From PVC group bacterium (ex Bugula neritina AB1) (GTDB lineage: Bacteria > GCA-001730085), in NCBI GenBank assembly GCA_001730085.1, contig MDLB01000104.1:1-64000 (forward strand): a stretch of DNA of 64,000 nt, given 5' to 3'. Numbering within the stretch: the first letter of the stretch is position 1; every line of letters begins with the position of its first letter. A program made the position numbers and the translations under genes. Positions 45,717-54,804 of this stretch are shown here, in pieces. The notes beneath the pieces are model-generated. The model did no database searches. It was not told the DNA's origin and was given only the letters and a program-made list of their open reading frames with translations.

Positions 45717-46588
45717 TTGTAGCGACCTCTTTTTTTGAAAAAAGCCACGATGGATTTAGCATAAGATTCATTCGTTGAAAGATCTATCGCATCCAATTTT
45801 AACCTATTAAAAATATCGCGTCTTTGTGTTCGATACTCTTCAATTTTTTTAGAGAAAGATTTACGAAATATAGAAGAAGAAGTATCCGTCTCCAATATTT
45901 TTTGTGTTTCCAAGTCTTCCCAAAGGATTTTTCCCATAAAAGGGATTTCTTTCTCCATCGGGTCTAGAAAAACCACAGGTATAACATCATGACGCAAAGA
46001 GCTACTGCGCAAATAAGTTTCATAATTTTCCGACCAAAAATCTGAAACAACAAAAAGGATCGTCTTTTTACGAACAGCACGGTTAAAACAATCAAGAGCT
46101 TTAGCCAAGTTTGTCTTTCGGTAAGATGCCTCATAACATAAGATATCTCTAATCATACGCAAAATATGTTGCTTATTTTTACGAGGAGGAACATATTTTT
46201 CAACTTGTTCAGAAAAAGACATAAACCCAACCTTATCACCATTCCTTAAAGCAGAAAAAGCAAGCAAAGCCACAACTTCAGCGGCCATATCTTTCTTTGA
46301 CACTATAGAACTAGCGAAACGCATAGAAGCGCTCATATCCACAAGAAACATTACTGTGCACTCTCGCTCTTCTGTGAATTTCTTGATAAAAGGTTTATTT
46401 TGCCGAGCAGAAACGTTCCAGTCTATCAATCTCACATCATCTCCATATTCGTACTCTCTAAGCTCGCTAAACTCGATACCTTGTCCTTTAAAGGCACTCT
46501 CATAGCCACCTGATAGTGAGCCTGAAACTAGATGATTTGTGATAATTTCAACACGTCTTATTTTTTGAAATATTTCTTGAGGAATCAT
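45713..46588 (-). CDS. DUF58 domain VWA-like protein
   Basis: A 291-residue soluble protein with the DUF58 signature 'GQGIEFSELREYEYGDDVRLIDWNVSARQNKPFIKKFTEERE', followed by a VWA-like fold with 'VDMSASMRF' and 'FSFSEQ'-like 'MSFSEQVEKYVPP'. DUF58 proteins are regularly encoded directly after MoxR ATPases and are taken to be their partners or clients. It is 17 bp after moxR and overlaps the next gene by 4 bp, so coupling is strong. Confidence 0.9.
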   Translation of the reverse strand: MIPQEIFQKIRRVEIITNHLVSGSLSGGYESAFKGQGIEFSELREYEYGDDVRLIDWNVSARQNKPFIKKFTEERECTVMFLVDMSASMRFASSIVSKKDMAAEVVALLAFSALRNGDKVGFMSFSEQVEKYVPPRKNKQHILRMIRDILCYEASYRKTNLAKALDCFNRAVRKKTILFVVSDFWSENYETYLRSSSLRHDVIPVVFLDPMEKEIPFMGKILWEDLETQKILETDTSSSIFRKSFSKKIEEYRTQRRDIFNRLKLDAIDLSTNESYAKSIVAFFKKRGRYK

Positions 46589-46605
46589 GACTTGACCTTA
46601 AAATA

Positions 46606-47589
46606 TTAAGGAACTTCTACTTCATCAAAAATATGCTGAATGAGCACATCAGAGCTAACTTCCTCTGCTTCGGCCTCGAAAGAAGGAAAAACTCGATGAC
46701 GTAAAACGTCTAAGCCTACCCTCTTAACATCTTCTGGAATAACATAGCCTCTTCCACTGATAAAAGCATTCGCCTTAGCCGCTTTAGTAAGACTAAGCGT
46801 TGCTCTAGGAGAAGCGCCTCCCGCAAAAAGATTTTTTAAATGTTTTAACCCATATTTTTCAGGATAACGGCTTGTGAAAACTATTTCAACAATATAGTTT
46901 TTTATTTTTTCATCGATATAAATACTATCCACGATTTTTCGAAGCAAACATATTTTTTCTCGGTCCAAAACAGCACTTGCAACAGGAACATCTTGAGAAG
47001 ACATCCTATTTAAAATTTCTTTTTCTTCCTCTTTGGAAGGATAAGAAACAAGTGTTTTAAACATAAACCTATCGATCTGAGCTTCGGGCAAAGGATAGGT
47101 TCCTTCCTGTTCAATAGAATTTTGTGTAGCTATAACAAAAAAAACATCATCCATGGGAAAAGTTTCTCCTCCTATAGTTACTTGCTTTTCTTGCATCGCT
47201 TCTAACAAAGCACTTTGAACTTTAGCTGGAGAGCGATTGATCTCATCAGCCAAAAGAACACTATGAAAAACAGGCCCTTTTTTAAGAGAAAAGTCACCAT
47301 CCTTAGGATTATATATCATCGTACCTACAATATCAGCTGGTAAAAGATCAGGAGTAAACTGAACCCTTTGAAAGTCGAGCCCCATCGTATCTGACAAGGT
47401 GTTCACTGCCAAAGTTTTGGCAAGACCGGGAACTCCCTCTACCAAAACATGTCCACCTGTTAACATCCCAAGAACTAAAGTTTCAATGAAGGAACGTTGA
47501 CCAACAATAACCTTTCCCATTTCTTCAAAAAGATTTTGTATAAGAAGAACTTGTTCTTTAACCTGTTCATTGACTTCACGAATATCCAT
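46606..47589 (-). CDS. moxR: MoxR-family AAA+ ATPase
   Basis: A chaperone-like AAA+ ATPase, thought to remodel or insert metal into VWA-domain partners. The 327 residues show Walker A 'GVPGLAKT', Walker B 'LLADEINRSPAKVQSALLEAMQE', sensor 1 'FVIATQNSIEQEGTYPLPEAQIDRF' and the C-terminal lid with 'GASPRATLSLTKAAKANAFISGRGYV'. ATG 47589 has GGAGG 9 nt upstream. It leads the ten-gene run moxR-DUF58-DUF4381-batABCDE-trkAH. A good promoter lies 160-190 bp upstream. Confidence 0.95.
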   Translation of the reverse strand: MDIREVNEQVKEQVLLIQNLFEEMGKVIVGQRSFIETLVLGMLTGGHVLVEGVPGLAKTLAVNTLSDTMGLDFQRVQFTPDLLPADIVGTMIYNPKDGDFSLKKGPVFHSVLLADEINRSPAKVQSALLEAMQEKQVTIGGETFPMDDVFFVIATQNSIEQEGTYPLPEAQIDRFMFKTLVSYPSKEEEKEILNRMSSQDVPVASAVLDREKICLLRKIVDSIYIDEKIKNYIVEIVFTSRYPEKYGLKHLKNLFAGGASPRATLSLTKAAKANAFISGRGYVIPEDVKRVGLDVLRHRVFPSFEAEAEEVSSDVLIQHIFDEVEVP

Positions 47590-47667
47590 CGTCCTAAAAC
47601 CTCCGCAATGACAAAATAAAAATCATCCGAATACAATAAAAAAATTGCAAAACAAACTAAAAATCTA

Positions 47668-47682
47668 TTCCTTATTAAGGAA
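47668..47682. promoter_or_regulatory. Palindrome TTCCTTATTAAGGAA, possible operator
   Basis: A 15-bp perfect inverted repeat (7-bp arms, one central base) sits about 60 bp downstream of the presumed moxR transcription start and about 80 bp upstream of its start codon. It could be a protein-binding site in the leader. I know of no regulator for it. Confidence 0.4.
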
Positions 47683-47748
47683 ATAATCATAAAGATTTTC
47701 GAAAAATATCAGATATAATTGACTTCAAAAAACTTCACTAAGAATACG

Positions 47749-47778
47749 ATTATAACAAAAATTCAACTAGCTTTTCAA
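47749..47778 (-). promoter_or_regulatory. Sigma-70-type promoter of the moxR-bat operon
   Basis: TTGAAA (47773-47778) and TATAAT (47749-47754) on the minus strand are 18 bp apart. Transcription would start near 47742, giving a leader of about 150 nt that includes the palindrome at 47668-47682. Confidence 0.55.
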
Positions 47779-47806
47779 GAGCAATCTCAAACAAGGCCCC
47801 AAGTTG

Positions 47807-49300
47807 TCAGTGCATCCTATTTTGCAGTTCTTCTATCGGAAAAATGAACACTTTATGTTGCATCCTATCTCCCATTAAAACAAATCTTTTAGATCCTGAA
47901 ACAAAAATATTTATAAACGTTAATCGGGATGAAGGCATAATCTCACTAACACCCAAATACTTCCAATTTTTATCAAAAAAATGTATCCCATTTGATTGAG
48001 ATGAAATCAATAAACATGCACCTGATAGAGGATCAAAAGCACAATCCAATGGAGAAAATTTTTGTCCACTGCTACCTCTACAGTCCACAGATTTAAGATG
48101 TTTTCCGTCTAAATCAAATATATCCATACCGGACTCTAGTTTATCTAAGATATAAAGCCTTTTTTGAAAAATTTTAAGTCGAACAGGTTCGGAAAAAAAA
48201 TGTGTCGAAGGTTTATTTTTCCAAAGCAACTTAGGATCCTTTCCCTCCAAAGATGTCTTCCATATCGTTTTGTCTGATAAATCTAAGGCATAAAGAGAAC
48301 CTTCCTCATCAATAGCTATATCTACTAAATTTCCAAAAGTTCCTTCATTCCCTCTACGTTTCCATACTCCCTGGTCAGCAAAGTCTTGGATAACTTTTCC
48401 ATCTAAAGAGAACTTTTGAACCCTCCCTTGCAAAGACTCTAGGACATAAAAACAGTCATTTTTCTTAGAAAAAACAATCCTAGAAGGATCCTTAAAAAAA
48501 ACAAGATTATCTCCTCCTCCTCTAATCTCAGTAAGATACTTAGCCTTCGAATCATATTTAAAAATATATCCGCCCATCTTATGAATAATATAAATATTCC
48601 CTTGGGGGTCACATTTAGCATCTATCGCAGAAATGATCGGGATTCCTTTTTCAAAGGTTTCTAAATCAAAAACAACCTCGGGTTGTTTCTTTTTCATCTT
48701 CAAAAAAGTATGAGAGATTTTGGGGTTTTGTGAAATAGGAGAAAAGTTTTTTTTCAAAAACGAGATAGAGTCTATATAGAGAGTTCCTTCACTATCTGAT
48801 TTATCAGGTTCAAGAAAGAGAAGAAGGTTTTTAATATCTGAGATATCCTCTTCTATTTTAGAAAAATCGAACTCTACTTTATTCCATTGATCAGGTATCA
48901 ATGTTGTTTTTTTAGAAACAGTGATTTGAGAACCTCCGCGAACCTCTAGTTTCAACAAAATCATCGCTGAACCATAAATATACATCCGCAACCCTTTGTG
49001 GTCTCTAAAGTCTTTTTTGGGATTTATAGAGTCAATATACGCACCAAGAAGTTGGAGAGGTTCCGTTTTTTTATAGTCCAAACGCATCGCGAACTGACCA
49101 TCAAAAACTTGCTCCTTTGTGGCTCTATAGGTATAAGGCCCTTCTTCATCCATATGCCACCAACCTAAAGTTGTTAAAGGGCTCCAAAGGTTTGCATCCT
49201 CAAAGTCTTCAAGAGTAGAGATCTGTGAAGTACCAGCAAATAAAGGAACAAAAAAAAGTAAAATAAAACCAAACGCGCAAATAAACTTTTCTTTTTTCAA
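47807..49300 (-). CDS. Exported jelly-roll plus NHL-propeller protein
   Basis: A 497-residue secreted protein of unknown function. It has a signal peptide ending near 'LFAGT', then a beta-sandwich of about 170 residues ('EDFEDANLWSP...', '...KVEFDFSKIEEDISDIKNLLLFLEP...GTLYIDSISFLKK') resembling carbohydrate-binding or galactose-binding folds. From about 205 to the end are NHL/SMP-like propeller blades with 'AIDAKCDPQGNIYIIH', 'VDIAIDEEGSLYALDLSDKTIWK' and 'GKHLKSVDCRGSSGQKFSP'. The start is TTG 49298-49300; no better start is near and the ribosome site is weak. A role in envelope or polysaccharide binding is only inference. Confidence 0.75.
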   Translation of the reverse strand: MKKEKFICAFGFILLFFVPLFAGTSQISTLEDFEDANLWSPLTTLGWWHMDEEGPYTYRATKEQVFDGQFAMRLDYKKTEPLQLLGAYIDSINPKKDFRDHKGLRMYIYGSAMILLKLEVRGGSQITVSKKTTLIPDQWNKVEFDFSKIEEDISDIKNLLLFLEPDKSDSEGTLYIDSISFLKKNFSPISQNPKISHTFLKMKKKQPEVVFDLETFEKGIPIISAIDAKCDPQGNIYIIHKMGGYIFKYDSKAKYLTEIRGGGDNLVFFKDPSRIVFSKKNDCFYVLESLQGRVQKFSLDGKVIQDFADQGVWKRRGNEGTFGNLVDIAIDEEGSLYALDLSDKTIWKTSLEGKDPKLLWKNKPSTHFFSEPVRLKIFQKRLYILDKLESGMDIFDLDGKHLKSVDCRGSSGQKFSPLDCAFDPLSGACLLISSQSNGIHFFDKNWKYLGVSEIMPSSRLTFINIFVSGSKRFVLMGDRMQHKVFIFPIEELQNRMH

Positions 49301-49324
49301 AAGATTTGTCCAAACACTAAAAGT

Positions 49325-49678
49325 TTATCCCCATAACTTCTCCCACTCCTCTGGCTTAAAACCTGTAATCCCTTTTGTCCCATCGATAGCAAATGGTCTT
49401 TTGATCAAATTACCACATGACATCAAAAGCTCTAAAATAGCGTCCTCTGTCATATTGGGTATTTTACTCTTAAGATCCATTTTTCTATAGTCAACGCCGG
49501 AAACATTTAAAAGTTTTTTAATATTACCCACAGCCATCAACATAAGCCTGAGTTCTTCCAAAGAAGGAGGAGTTTCTCGTATTGGTCTCTCTTCAAAAAA
49601 GACACCTTTCTCTTTCAAATAAGCATAAGCTTTTTGACAAGTCGAGCACTTTTTATAGCCATATACAATCAAAGACAT
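49325..49678 (-). CDS. ArsC/Spx/YffB-family thioredoxin-fold protein
   Basis: A 117-residue protein with the ArsC-like fold: 'IVYGYKKCSTCQKAYAYLKEKGV' (C11 and C14), 'RPIRETPPSLEELRLML', 'VDYRKMDL', 'LMSCGNLIKRPFAID' and 'GFKPEEWEKLW'. The CxxC pair and short length point to the YffB/Spx-like branch rather than a true arsenate reductase, and no ars genes are nearby. The start is one base after the stop of the redoxin gene, so they are coupled and may act together in thiol redox control. Confidence 0.85.
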   Translation of the reverse strand: MSLIVYGYKKCSTCQKAYAYLKEKGVFFEERPIRETPPSLEELRLMLMAVGNIKKLLNVSGVDYRKMDLKSKIPNMTEDAILELLMSCGNLIKRPFAIDGTKGITGFKPEEWEKLWG

Positions 49679-49679
49679 A

Positions 49680-50231
49680 TCAATTTTTCCACTTTATTGA
49701 ACATCCCATCGAAGCGGAAAAATCACCATTCCAAGTTTTTCCTTCGACCATATCCTCAATCGCATTTTCTAAAGTCTTATCTTTAACTTTATCAGCTTCT
49801 TTCCAATTATCATCCATTCTTCCATGGTAAAAAAGATCCTGATTATTATCATAAAGATAAAAATCAGGTGTACACTGTGCTTTAAAAGCACTTGCGATTT
49901 TCTGAGTATCATCAACCAAGTAAGGGAAAGGTATTTTTTCTTTAAGGACTTTGTTTTTCATCGCTTCGACTGAGTCTTCAGGATAATCTGGATGAATATT
50001 CGGATTAATCGCAACAAAATTCACCCCTTTAGATAAAGCCCAAGAAGACAAAGCAATCAACCTTGGCCAAACAGCGATAGCATACGGACAGTGATTACAC
50101 GTAAAAACAACACAAAGACCTTTTTTATCATAGAAATCTTCACTTTCATAAAGCTTATCATTAGAGTCTCTTAAAGAAAAAGAAGGCATTTTCATCCCAA
50201 GTGGAATCTCTACCGATTCAACCAAAGCCAT
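49680..50231 (-). CDS. Thioredoxin-fold (AhpC/TSA-type redoxin) protein
   Basis: About 183 residues with the 'VVFTCNHCPYAIAVWPRL' redox motif, 'GVNFVAINPNIHPDYPEDSVEAM', 'PFPYLVDDTQKIASAFKAQCTPDFYLYD' and 'LFYHGRMDDNW'. This is a widespread thioredoxin-family group (CxHCPY) of unproven substrate. Two ATGs lie close together. The ribosome site AGGAG is only 2 nt from the one at 50237 but 8 nt from that at 50231, so I use 50231. It is followed directly by the Spx-like gene. Confidence 0.85.
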   Translation of the reverse strand: MALVESVEIPLGMKMPSFSLRDSNDKLYESEDFYDKKGLCVVFTCNHCPYAIAVWPRLIALSSWALSKGVNFVAINPNIHPDYPEDSVEAMKNKVLKEKIPFPYLVDDTQKIASAFKAQCTPDFYLYDNNQDLFYHGRMDDNWKEADKVKDKTLENAIEDMVEGKTWNGDFSASMGCSIKWKN

Positions 50232-50393
50232 ATTCATATCTCCTTTGTATAAAAAACAGAAACCGTCGAATCACATATGCGTATCAATAGAAAAGGGAAT
50301 TTTTAGGAATTTTTTATATTTTACAAAAGCCCCATTTTTCAAAAAGAAAATCTTTCGCAAAACGAAGAGAAGTAACAGCTTTCAAAAAGTAAA

Positions 50394-51623
50394 TCAACCA
50401 CCAAAATCATCAAAAGCTATATTCTCTTTACCAACTCCAATAGAGTCCAGCATGTCTTGAACACAACTCAACATCATTGGTGGTCCGCAAAGATAATACT
50501 CAATATCCTCTGGTTCATCATGTTTATTCAAATATTCATCCAAAACAACCTGATGGATAAAACCTTTGAATCCAGTCCAGTTATCTTCTGGGAGAGGATC
50601 TGACAAAGCCAAGTGAAAAGAAAAGTTAGGAAAAGCTTCTTCAATCGCCTGAAACTCATCTTGATAAAAAACCTCACGTAAAGAACGAGCTCCATACCAA
50701 TAACTCACTTTTCTACCTGTTTTAAGTGTGTGAAAAAGGTGAAAAAGATGACTTCTCATAGGAGCCATACCAGCTCCCCCTCCAATATAAACCATTTCTT
50801 TATCTGTGTCTTTGATAAAAAAGTCACCATAAGGTCCACTAACAACGACCTTGTCTCCAGGCTTCAAATTAAAAATATAAGAAGAAGCTATCCCTGGTAA
50901 AAGACCTTGTGTTCTAGGAGGTGGTGTCGCTATCCGAACATTTAACTTAACACGATTACCTTCCGCGGGATGATTAGCCATAGAGTAAGCTCTAAAACAA
51001 GGCTCATCATTTTTACCTCGCAACGACCACAAGTCAAATTTATCCCAGTCTTCGCGGTACTCCTCAGCAACATCAAAATCTTTAAAAGATAACTCATACT
51101 CCGGAACATCAATTTGAATGTAGCCACCTGCTTCAAAGTTCAATGCCTCTCCTTCTGGCAAATCCAAGTTCAATTCTTTAATAAAGGTAGCAACATTATC
51201 ATTTCCACTAACAGTACATTCGTATTTTTTGATATTAAAAATTTCATTAGGTATCTCAATCTTCATATCACTTTTGACTTTAACCTGACAAGAAAGGCGA
51301 ACATTGTCTTTTTGCTCTCCACGGGAAAGGTGTCCTGTTTCGGTAGGTAGAACATCTCCTCCACCCTCGACAACACGACATTTACACATCGCACAAGTTC
51401 CACCTCCTCCACAAGCCGAAGGAAGAAATATTTTTTTAGCAGACAAGGCAGAAAGAAGTGTCTGTCCTGCAGAAATCAAAAGAGGCGAAGATTCATCTGC
51501 ATTGACAATAACCTGACATTCGCCAGAATTAACAATCTTCTTCTCTATAAAAACTAGAACAGTGACTAAAAGAAGAATAATTCCTGTAAAAACACCCATA
51601 CTTACTAAAGAAAAAAGTAACAT
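50394..51623 (-). CDS. nqrF: Na+-NQR subunit F (NADH dehydrogenase subunit)
   Basis: Entry point of electrons into Na+-NQR: it oxidises NADH with FAD and passes electrons to a 2Fe-2S centre. The 409-residue protein has one N-terminal membrane span and a ferredoxin domain with C71, C77, C80 and C112 ('[13 protein letters not shown]', 'LSCQV'). A ferredoxin-reductase module follows with the FAD motif 'RAYSMAN' and NAD motif '[18 protein letters not shown]', ending in 'AFDDFGG'. It is the last gene of nqrABCDEF. I see no clear hairpin terminator in the 160 bp after it. Confidence 0.97.
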   Translation of the reverse strand: MLLFSLVSMGVFTGIILLLVTVLVFIEKKIVNSGECQVIVNADESSPLLISAGQTLLSALSAKKIFLPSACGGGGTCAMCKCRVVEGGGDVLPTETGHLSRGEQKDNVRLSCQVKVKSDMKIEIPNEIFNIKKYECTVSGNDNVATFIKELNLDLPEGEALNFEAGGYIQIDVPEYELSFKDFDVAEEYREDWDKFDLWSLRGKNDEPCFRAYSMANHPAEGNRVKLNVRIATPPPRTQGLLPGIASSYIFNLKPGDKVVVSGPYGDFFIKDTDKEMVYIGGGAGMAPMRSHLFHLFHTLKTGRKVSYWYGARSLREVFYQDEFQAIEEAFPNFSFHLALSDPLPEDNWTGFKGFIHQVVLDEYLNKHDEPEDIEYYLCGPPMMLSCVQDMLDSIGVGKENIAFDDFGG

Positions 51624-51671
51624 AAATTCTTGAATCCTTATGAAATCTTGATTAGAAAGCTAAATTTTGAA

Positions 51672-52280
51672 TCACAAACTGATTCCAGCGAAACACATAA
51701 AGCCTATCGCCATCAATCCCGTTAAAATCATAGTGATACCCAAACCTTTCAAAGAGTCTGGAACATTTGAATACCAAAGTTTCTTACGAATAGCTGACAT
51801 AGCAACAATGGCTAAAGCCCAGCCAAGTCCAGCTCCAAATCCAAAAACCAAGGCTTCTAAAAAGGTATACTCTCTCTCAATCATAAAAAGTGACCCACCC
51901 AATATGGAGCAGTTGACGGCTATCAATGGCAAGAAAATACCTAAGGCCGCATAAAGAGAAGGAGAGAAACGATCCATAACCATCTCGACAATTTGAACCA
52001 TGGCAGCAATAACAGCTATACACGTGATCAACTGAAGGTAGGTAAGATCTATATCGGGCAGTCCCAACCAAAACAAAGCTCCCTTTTTAAGAACGAAATT
52101 ATATATAACCCAGTTCAAAGGACATGTTATAGTTAAAACAAAAACAACTGCAAACCCTAAACCTGTGGCTGTTTTAACCTCTTTAGAGCAAGCTAAAAAA
52201 GAACACATCCCTAAAAAGTAAGCCAAAAGAATATTTTCAACAAAAACACTTTTAACAATTAAGCTCAAAAAATGCTCCAT
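51672..52280 (-). CDS. nqrE: Na+-NQR subunit E
   Basis: A 202-residue integral membrane subunit with six predicted spans. It has the NqrE pattern '[30 protein letters not shown]' at the N terminus and '[20 protein letters not shown]' near 115-135. NqrD and NqrE are inverted-topology homologues that hold an iron centre between conserved cysteines; C26 and a cysteine near 125 fit this. It lies 2 bp after nqrD. Confidence 0.96.
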   Translation of the reverse strand: MEHFLSLIVKSVFVENILLAYFLGMCSFLACSKEVKTATGLGFAVVFVLTITCPLNWVIYNFVLKKGALFWLGLPDIDLTYLQLITCIAVIAAMVQIVEMVMDRFSPSLYAALGIFLPLIAVNCSILGGSLFMIEREYTFLEALVFGFGAGLGWALAIVAMSAIRKKLWYSNVPDSLKGLGITMILTGLMAIGFMCFAGISL

Positions 52281-52282
52281 GA

Positions 52283-52915
52283 CTAACGGTCCTCCTTCTG
52301 AGCAGAAAAATATCTTTGGATCCAGATAATAATCCCTAAAATGATAAAGGCTCCCGGAGCCAAAACCATCAATCCAGAATTAACATATCCCAAATCATAC
52401 AAAAACTGAGGAACAACACTGTGGCCAAGTAAGGTCCCATTGCCTAAGATTTCACGAGCAATAGCCACAAGAATCAAAACCCCACTATATCCAAGACCAT
52501 TAGCCAAACCATCCCAAAAAGATTTGAGAGGTGAAGATTGCATCGCAAAAGCTTCAGCTCTTCCCATCACAATACAGTTAGTTATAATAAGACCAACAAA
52601 AACACTCAGCTGTTTACTCATTTCAAAAAGATAAGCCTTCAAAACCTGATCAGCCAAAATCACCAAAGAAGCAATAACTGAAAGCTCGACAATGATACGT
52701 ATTTTCGAAGGAATCAGATTTCTCAACAAAGAAATAATAATATTAGAAAATATCAAAACAGTGGTAAGTGCCACACTCATCACCAAAGCGGTTTGAACTT
52801 GAACAGTAACTGCCAACGCTGAACATATTCCTAAAACCTGAAAAGTAATAGGGTTACTATCCCAAAGTGCATCTTTGATGATTTTTTTATCTTTTTTATC
52901 CAATAAAAAGCTCAC
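52283..52915 (-). CDS. nqrD: Na+-NQR subunit D
   Basis: A 210-residue integral membrane subunit, partner of NqrE in the sodium-pumping core. Visible family patterns are '[31 protein letters not shown]', '[19 protein letters not shown]' and '[30 protein letters not shown]'. The two conserved cysteines (near 32 and 112) that coordinate the shared iron centre are present. The start is GTG with GAGGAG 8 nt upstream. Confidence 0.96.
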   Translation of the reverse strand: MSFLLDKKDKKIIKDALWDSNPITFQVLGICSALAVTVQVQTALVMSVALTTVLIFSNIIISLLRNLIPSKIRIIVELSVIASLVILADQVLKAYLFEMSKQLSVFVGLIITNCIVMGRAEAFAMQSSPLKSFWDGLANGLGYSGVLILVAIAREILGNGTLLGHSVVPQFLYDLGYVNSGLMVLAPGAFIILGIIIWIQRYFSAQKEDR

Positions 52916-52932
52916 AAAATAAACTCCTCAAT

Positions 52933-53652
52933 TTAATTCCGAATAATCTTGAAAAAAACTTCGTATTTCTTAATAGCTTTAGCTAACAGAGATGTTACCC
53001 CTGCACATGTGATTGTAGCTCCAGAAATACCATCAACGTAATGAGAAGCTTCTTTCCCCGAATAAAGATTTTTCACCTTTCCCTTCACCACAGCAATAGG
53101 CTGGATAGAGGACTTCTCATCGGACCATATCAGCTTTCCCTTAAAGTTATCTTGAAACCAAGATTTTTCAATCTCAGCACCTAGACCCGGGGTCTCACCA
53201 TGTTTATAAAAAGATATCCCTCTAACTGTTTTACCATCAGATTCAACAGAAAAATATCCATAAAGCGTCGACCAAAGTCCTTTCCCAGAAACTGGGTAAC
53301 AATAAGCTTTTATTTTCTCGCCTTCTTTATAAATATAGAGCGGCATCCAATCTGTTTTTTCTTCAAAATTAACATCTTTAGCAAGAACATCTGAGATGAT
53401 CTTACCATTTGTATCAATAACTTTTTCTTCAATTTTTTCTGCATAGACAGTTTTGACTTCCACAGAAGTAGCCTTCGGCGACAAAGGATTTTCAAGCCTA
53501 ACAGCTTTCAAAACATTCTTTTTAATATCAACTTCAATATTCAAGGTTTGCCGATCTTTTAAGAGTGCGGCAACAGATGATAATAAAAAACCACAAATCA
53601 AACAAACAGCTGTAGCAAATAAAAACGTATATTTATCAGAATTTTTAAGCAC
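52933..53652 (-). CDS. nqrC: Na+-NQR subunit C (covalent FMN subunit)
   Basis: The 239-residue subunit has an N-terminal membrane span ('FLFATAVCLICGFLLSSVAALL') and a periplasmic FMN-binding domain. The flavinylation motif is 'DGISGATIT', with T213 as the expected attachment site for phosphodiester-bound FMN, added by ApbE (not in this window). 'HGETPGLGAE' is also characteristic. The start is GTG with AGGAGG 7 nt upstream, overlapping the nqrB stop by 8 bp. Confidence 0.96.
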   Translation of the reverse strand: MLKNSDKYTFLFATAVCLICGFLLSSVAALLKDRQTLNIEVDIKKNVLKAVRLENPLSPKATSVEVKTVYAEKIEEKVIDTNGKIISDVLAKDVNFEEKTDWMPLYIYKEGEKIKAYCYPVSGKGLWSTLYGYFSVESDGKTVRGISFYKHGETPGLGAEIEKSWFQDNFKGKLIWSDEKSSIQPIAVVKGKVKNLYSGKEASHYVDGISGATITCAGVTSLLAKAIKKYEVFFKIIRN

Positions 53653-54799
53653 GTTTTAGCCTCCTGGAAATATTGGCCTTAACAACATAGTGATCTATAA
53701 GAGGAGCAAAAACATTCATAAAAAGAATGGCTAACATAACACCTTCGGGGTAAGCAGGGTTAACGGCTCTAATTAAAACAATAAGCACTCCTGTTAAAAA
53801 CCCATAAATCCAACGACCCAAAGGAGTTGCCGATGCCGAAACGGGATCGGTAGCCATAAAAATAGACCCAAAAGCAAACCCTCCCATCACACAGTGCATA
53901 TGAGGAGGAATCATCAACATAGGTGAAGATGACTTACAACAGAGCAAAATAAAGCTCATAAAAACAACACCTAAAAAACAACTCAGCATAATACGAAAAC
54001 TTCCAACACCAAACATAATGAGTAAAAAAGCCCCCATTAAACATGCCAGTGTGGAGGTCTCACCAATAGATCCAGGAATTAAACCCAAAAACATATCAAT
54101 CCAAGAATATCCCGCTTGAGATAAAGCTTCTAGAGGTGTCTGACCAGCAGAAGCATTTGCAATCACAGACAAAGGTGTTGCTTTACTTATCCCATCAACA
54201 GCCAACCAAGCACTATCTCCCGACATATTACCTGGATAGGAGAAAAAGAGAAAAACACGCGCTGTCAAAGCAGGGTTAAGAATATTCATCCCCGTCCCAC
54301 CAAAAACTTCTTTTCCGATAAGAACACCAAAAAGAATACCAACAGCAACCTGCCATAAAGGAATATTCGGTGGCAAAGTTAAGGGGTACAACATCCCTGT
54401 AACCAGAAAACCTTCATTAATTTCATGCTTTCGAACAAGAGCAAAAACAGTTTCTACCAATCCACCTACCGCATAAGAAACAAAAATAATAGGTAGAATC
54501 TGCAAGGCCCCTGTTAAGAAAGAAGGCAAAATATCTGGAGACTGCCCTGAATACTTTAACATCTGAAAACCCGTATTATACATAGCAACCAAAATACAAG
54601 GAGTTAAAGCCATAACAACGATAGACATCGTTCTTTTAAGGTCAACAGAGTCTCTAACAAAAGGAGCTTTTCTTGCTTTCCTAGCTGGACTAAGCAAAAA
54701 GGTATCTGCAGCTTCAAAAAGCGGATACAAAAATTCAAATTTTGAACCTTTCTTGAAAAGTTTACCTATTTTATCGAGTTTTTTTTCTAAAAATTTCAT
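53645..54799 (-). CDS. nqrB: Na+-NQR subunit B (covalent FMN, quinone site)
   Basis: The membrane subunit that carries covalent FMN and riboflavin and binds quinone. Visible are about ten spans, 'FGGTGMNILNPALTARVFLFFSYP', the flavin-motif region 'DGISKATPL', 'PGSIGETSTLACLMGA', 'MGGFAFGSIFMATDPVSAS' and 'AVNPAYPEGVMLAILFMNVFAPLIDH'. The attachment threonine is kept but the usual glycine before Ala-Thr is lysine. The longest frame begins at TTG 54808, but GAGGG lies 9 nt before ATG 54797-54799, so I use that start. It overlaps or abuts nqrA and nqrC. Confidence 0.95.
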   Translation of the reverse strand: MKFLEKKLDKIGKLFKKGSKFEFLYPLFEAADTFLLSPARKARKAPFVRDSVDLKRTMSIVVMALTPCILVAMYNTGFQMLKYSGQSPDILPSFLTGALQILPIIFVSYAVGGLVETVFALVRKHEINEGFLVTGMLYPLTLPPNIPLWQVAVGILFGVLIGKEVFGGTGMNILNPALTARVFLFFSYPGNMSGDSAWLAVDGISKATPLSVIANASAGQTPLEALSQAGYSWIDMFLGLIPGSIGETSTLACLMGAFLLIMFGVGSFRIMLSCFLGVVFMSFILLCCKSSSPMLMIPPHMHCVMGGFAFGSIFMATDPVSASATPLGRWIYGFLTGVLIVLIRAVNPAYPEGVMLAILFMNVFAPLIDHYVVKANISRRLKRA

Positions 54800-54804
54800 A
54801 TAAA

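Noticed and set aside
47475-47690. Small gene overlapping the moxR start
   Set aside because: It covers the moxR ribosome site and palindrome in another frame, and the product resembles no family.
49325-49678. True arsenate reductase for arsenic resistance
   Set aside because: The CxxC pair and small size fit the Spx/YffB branch, and no arsenic genes are nearby.
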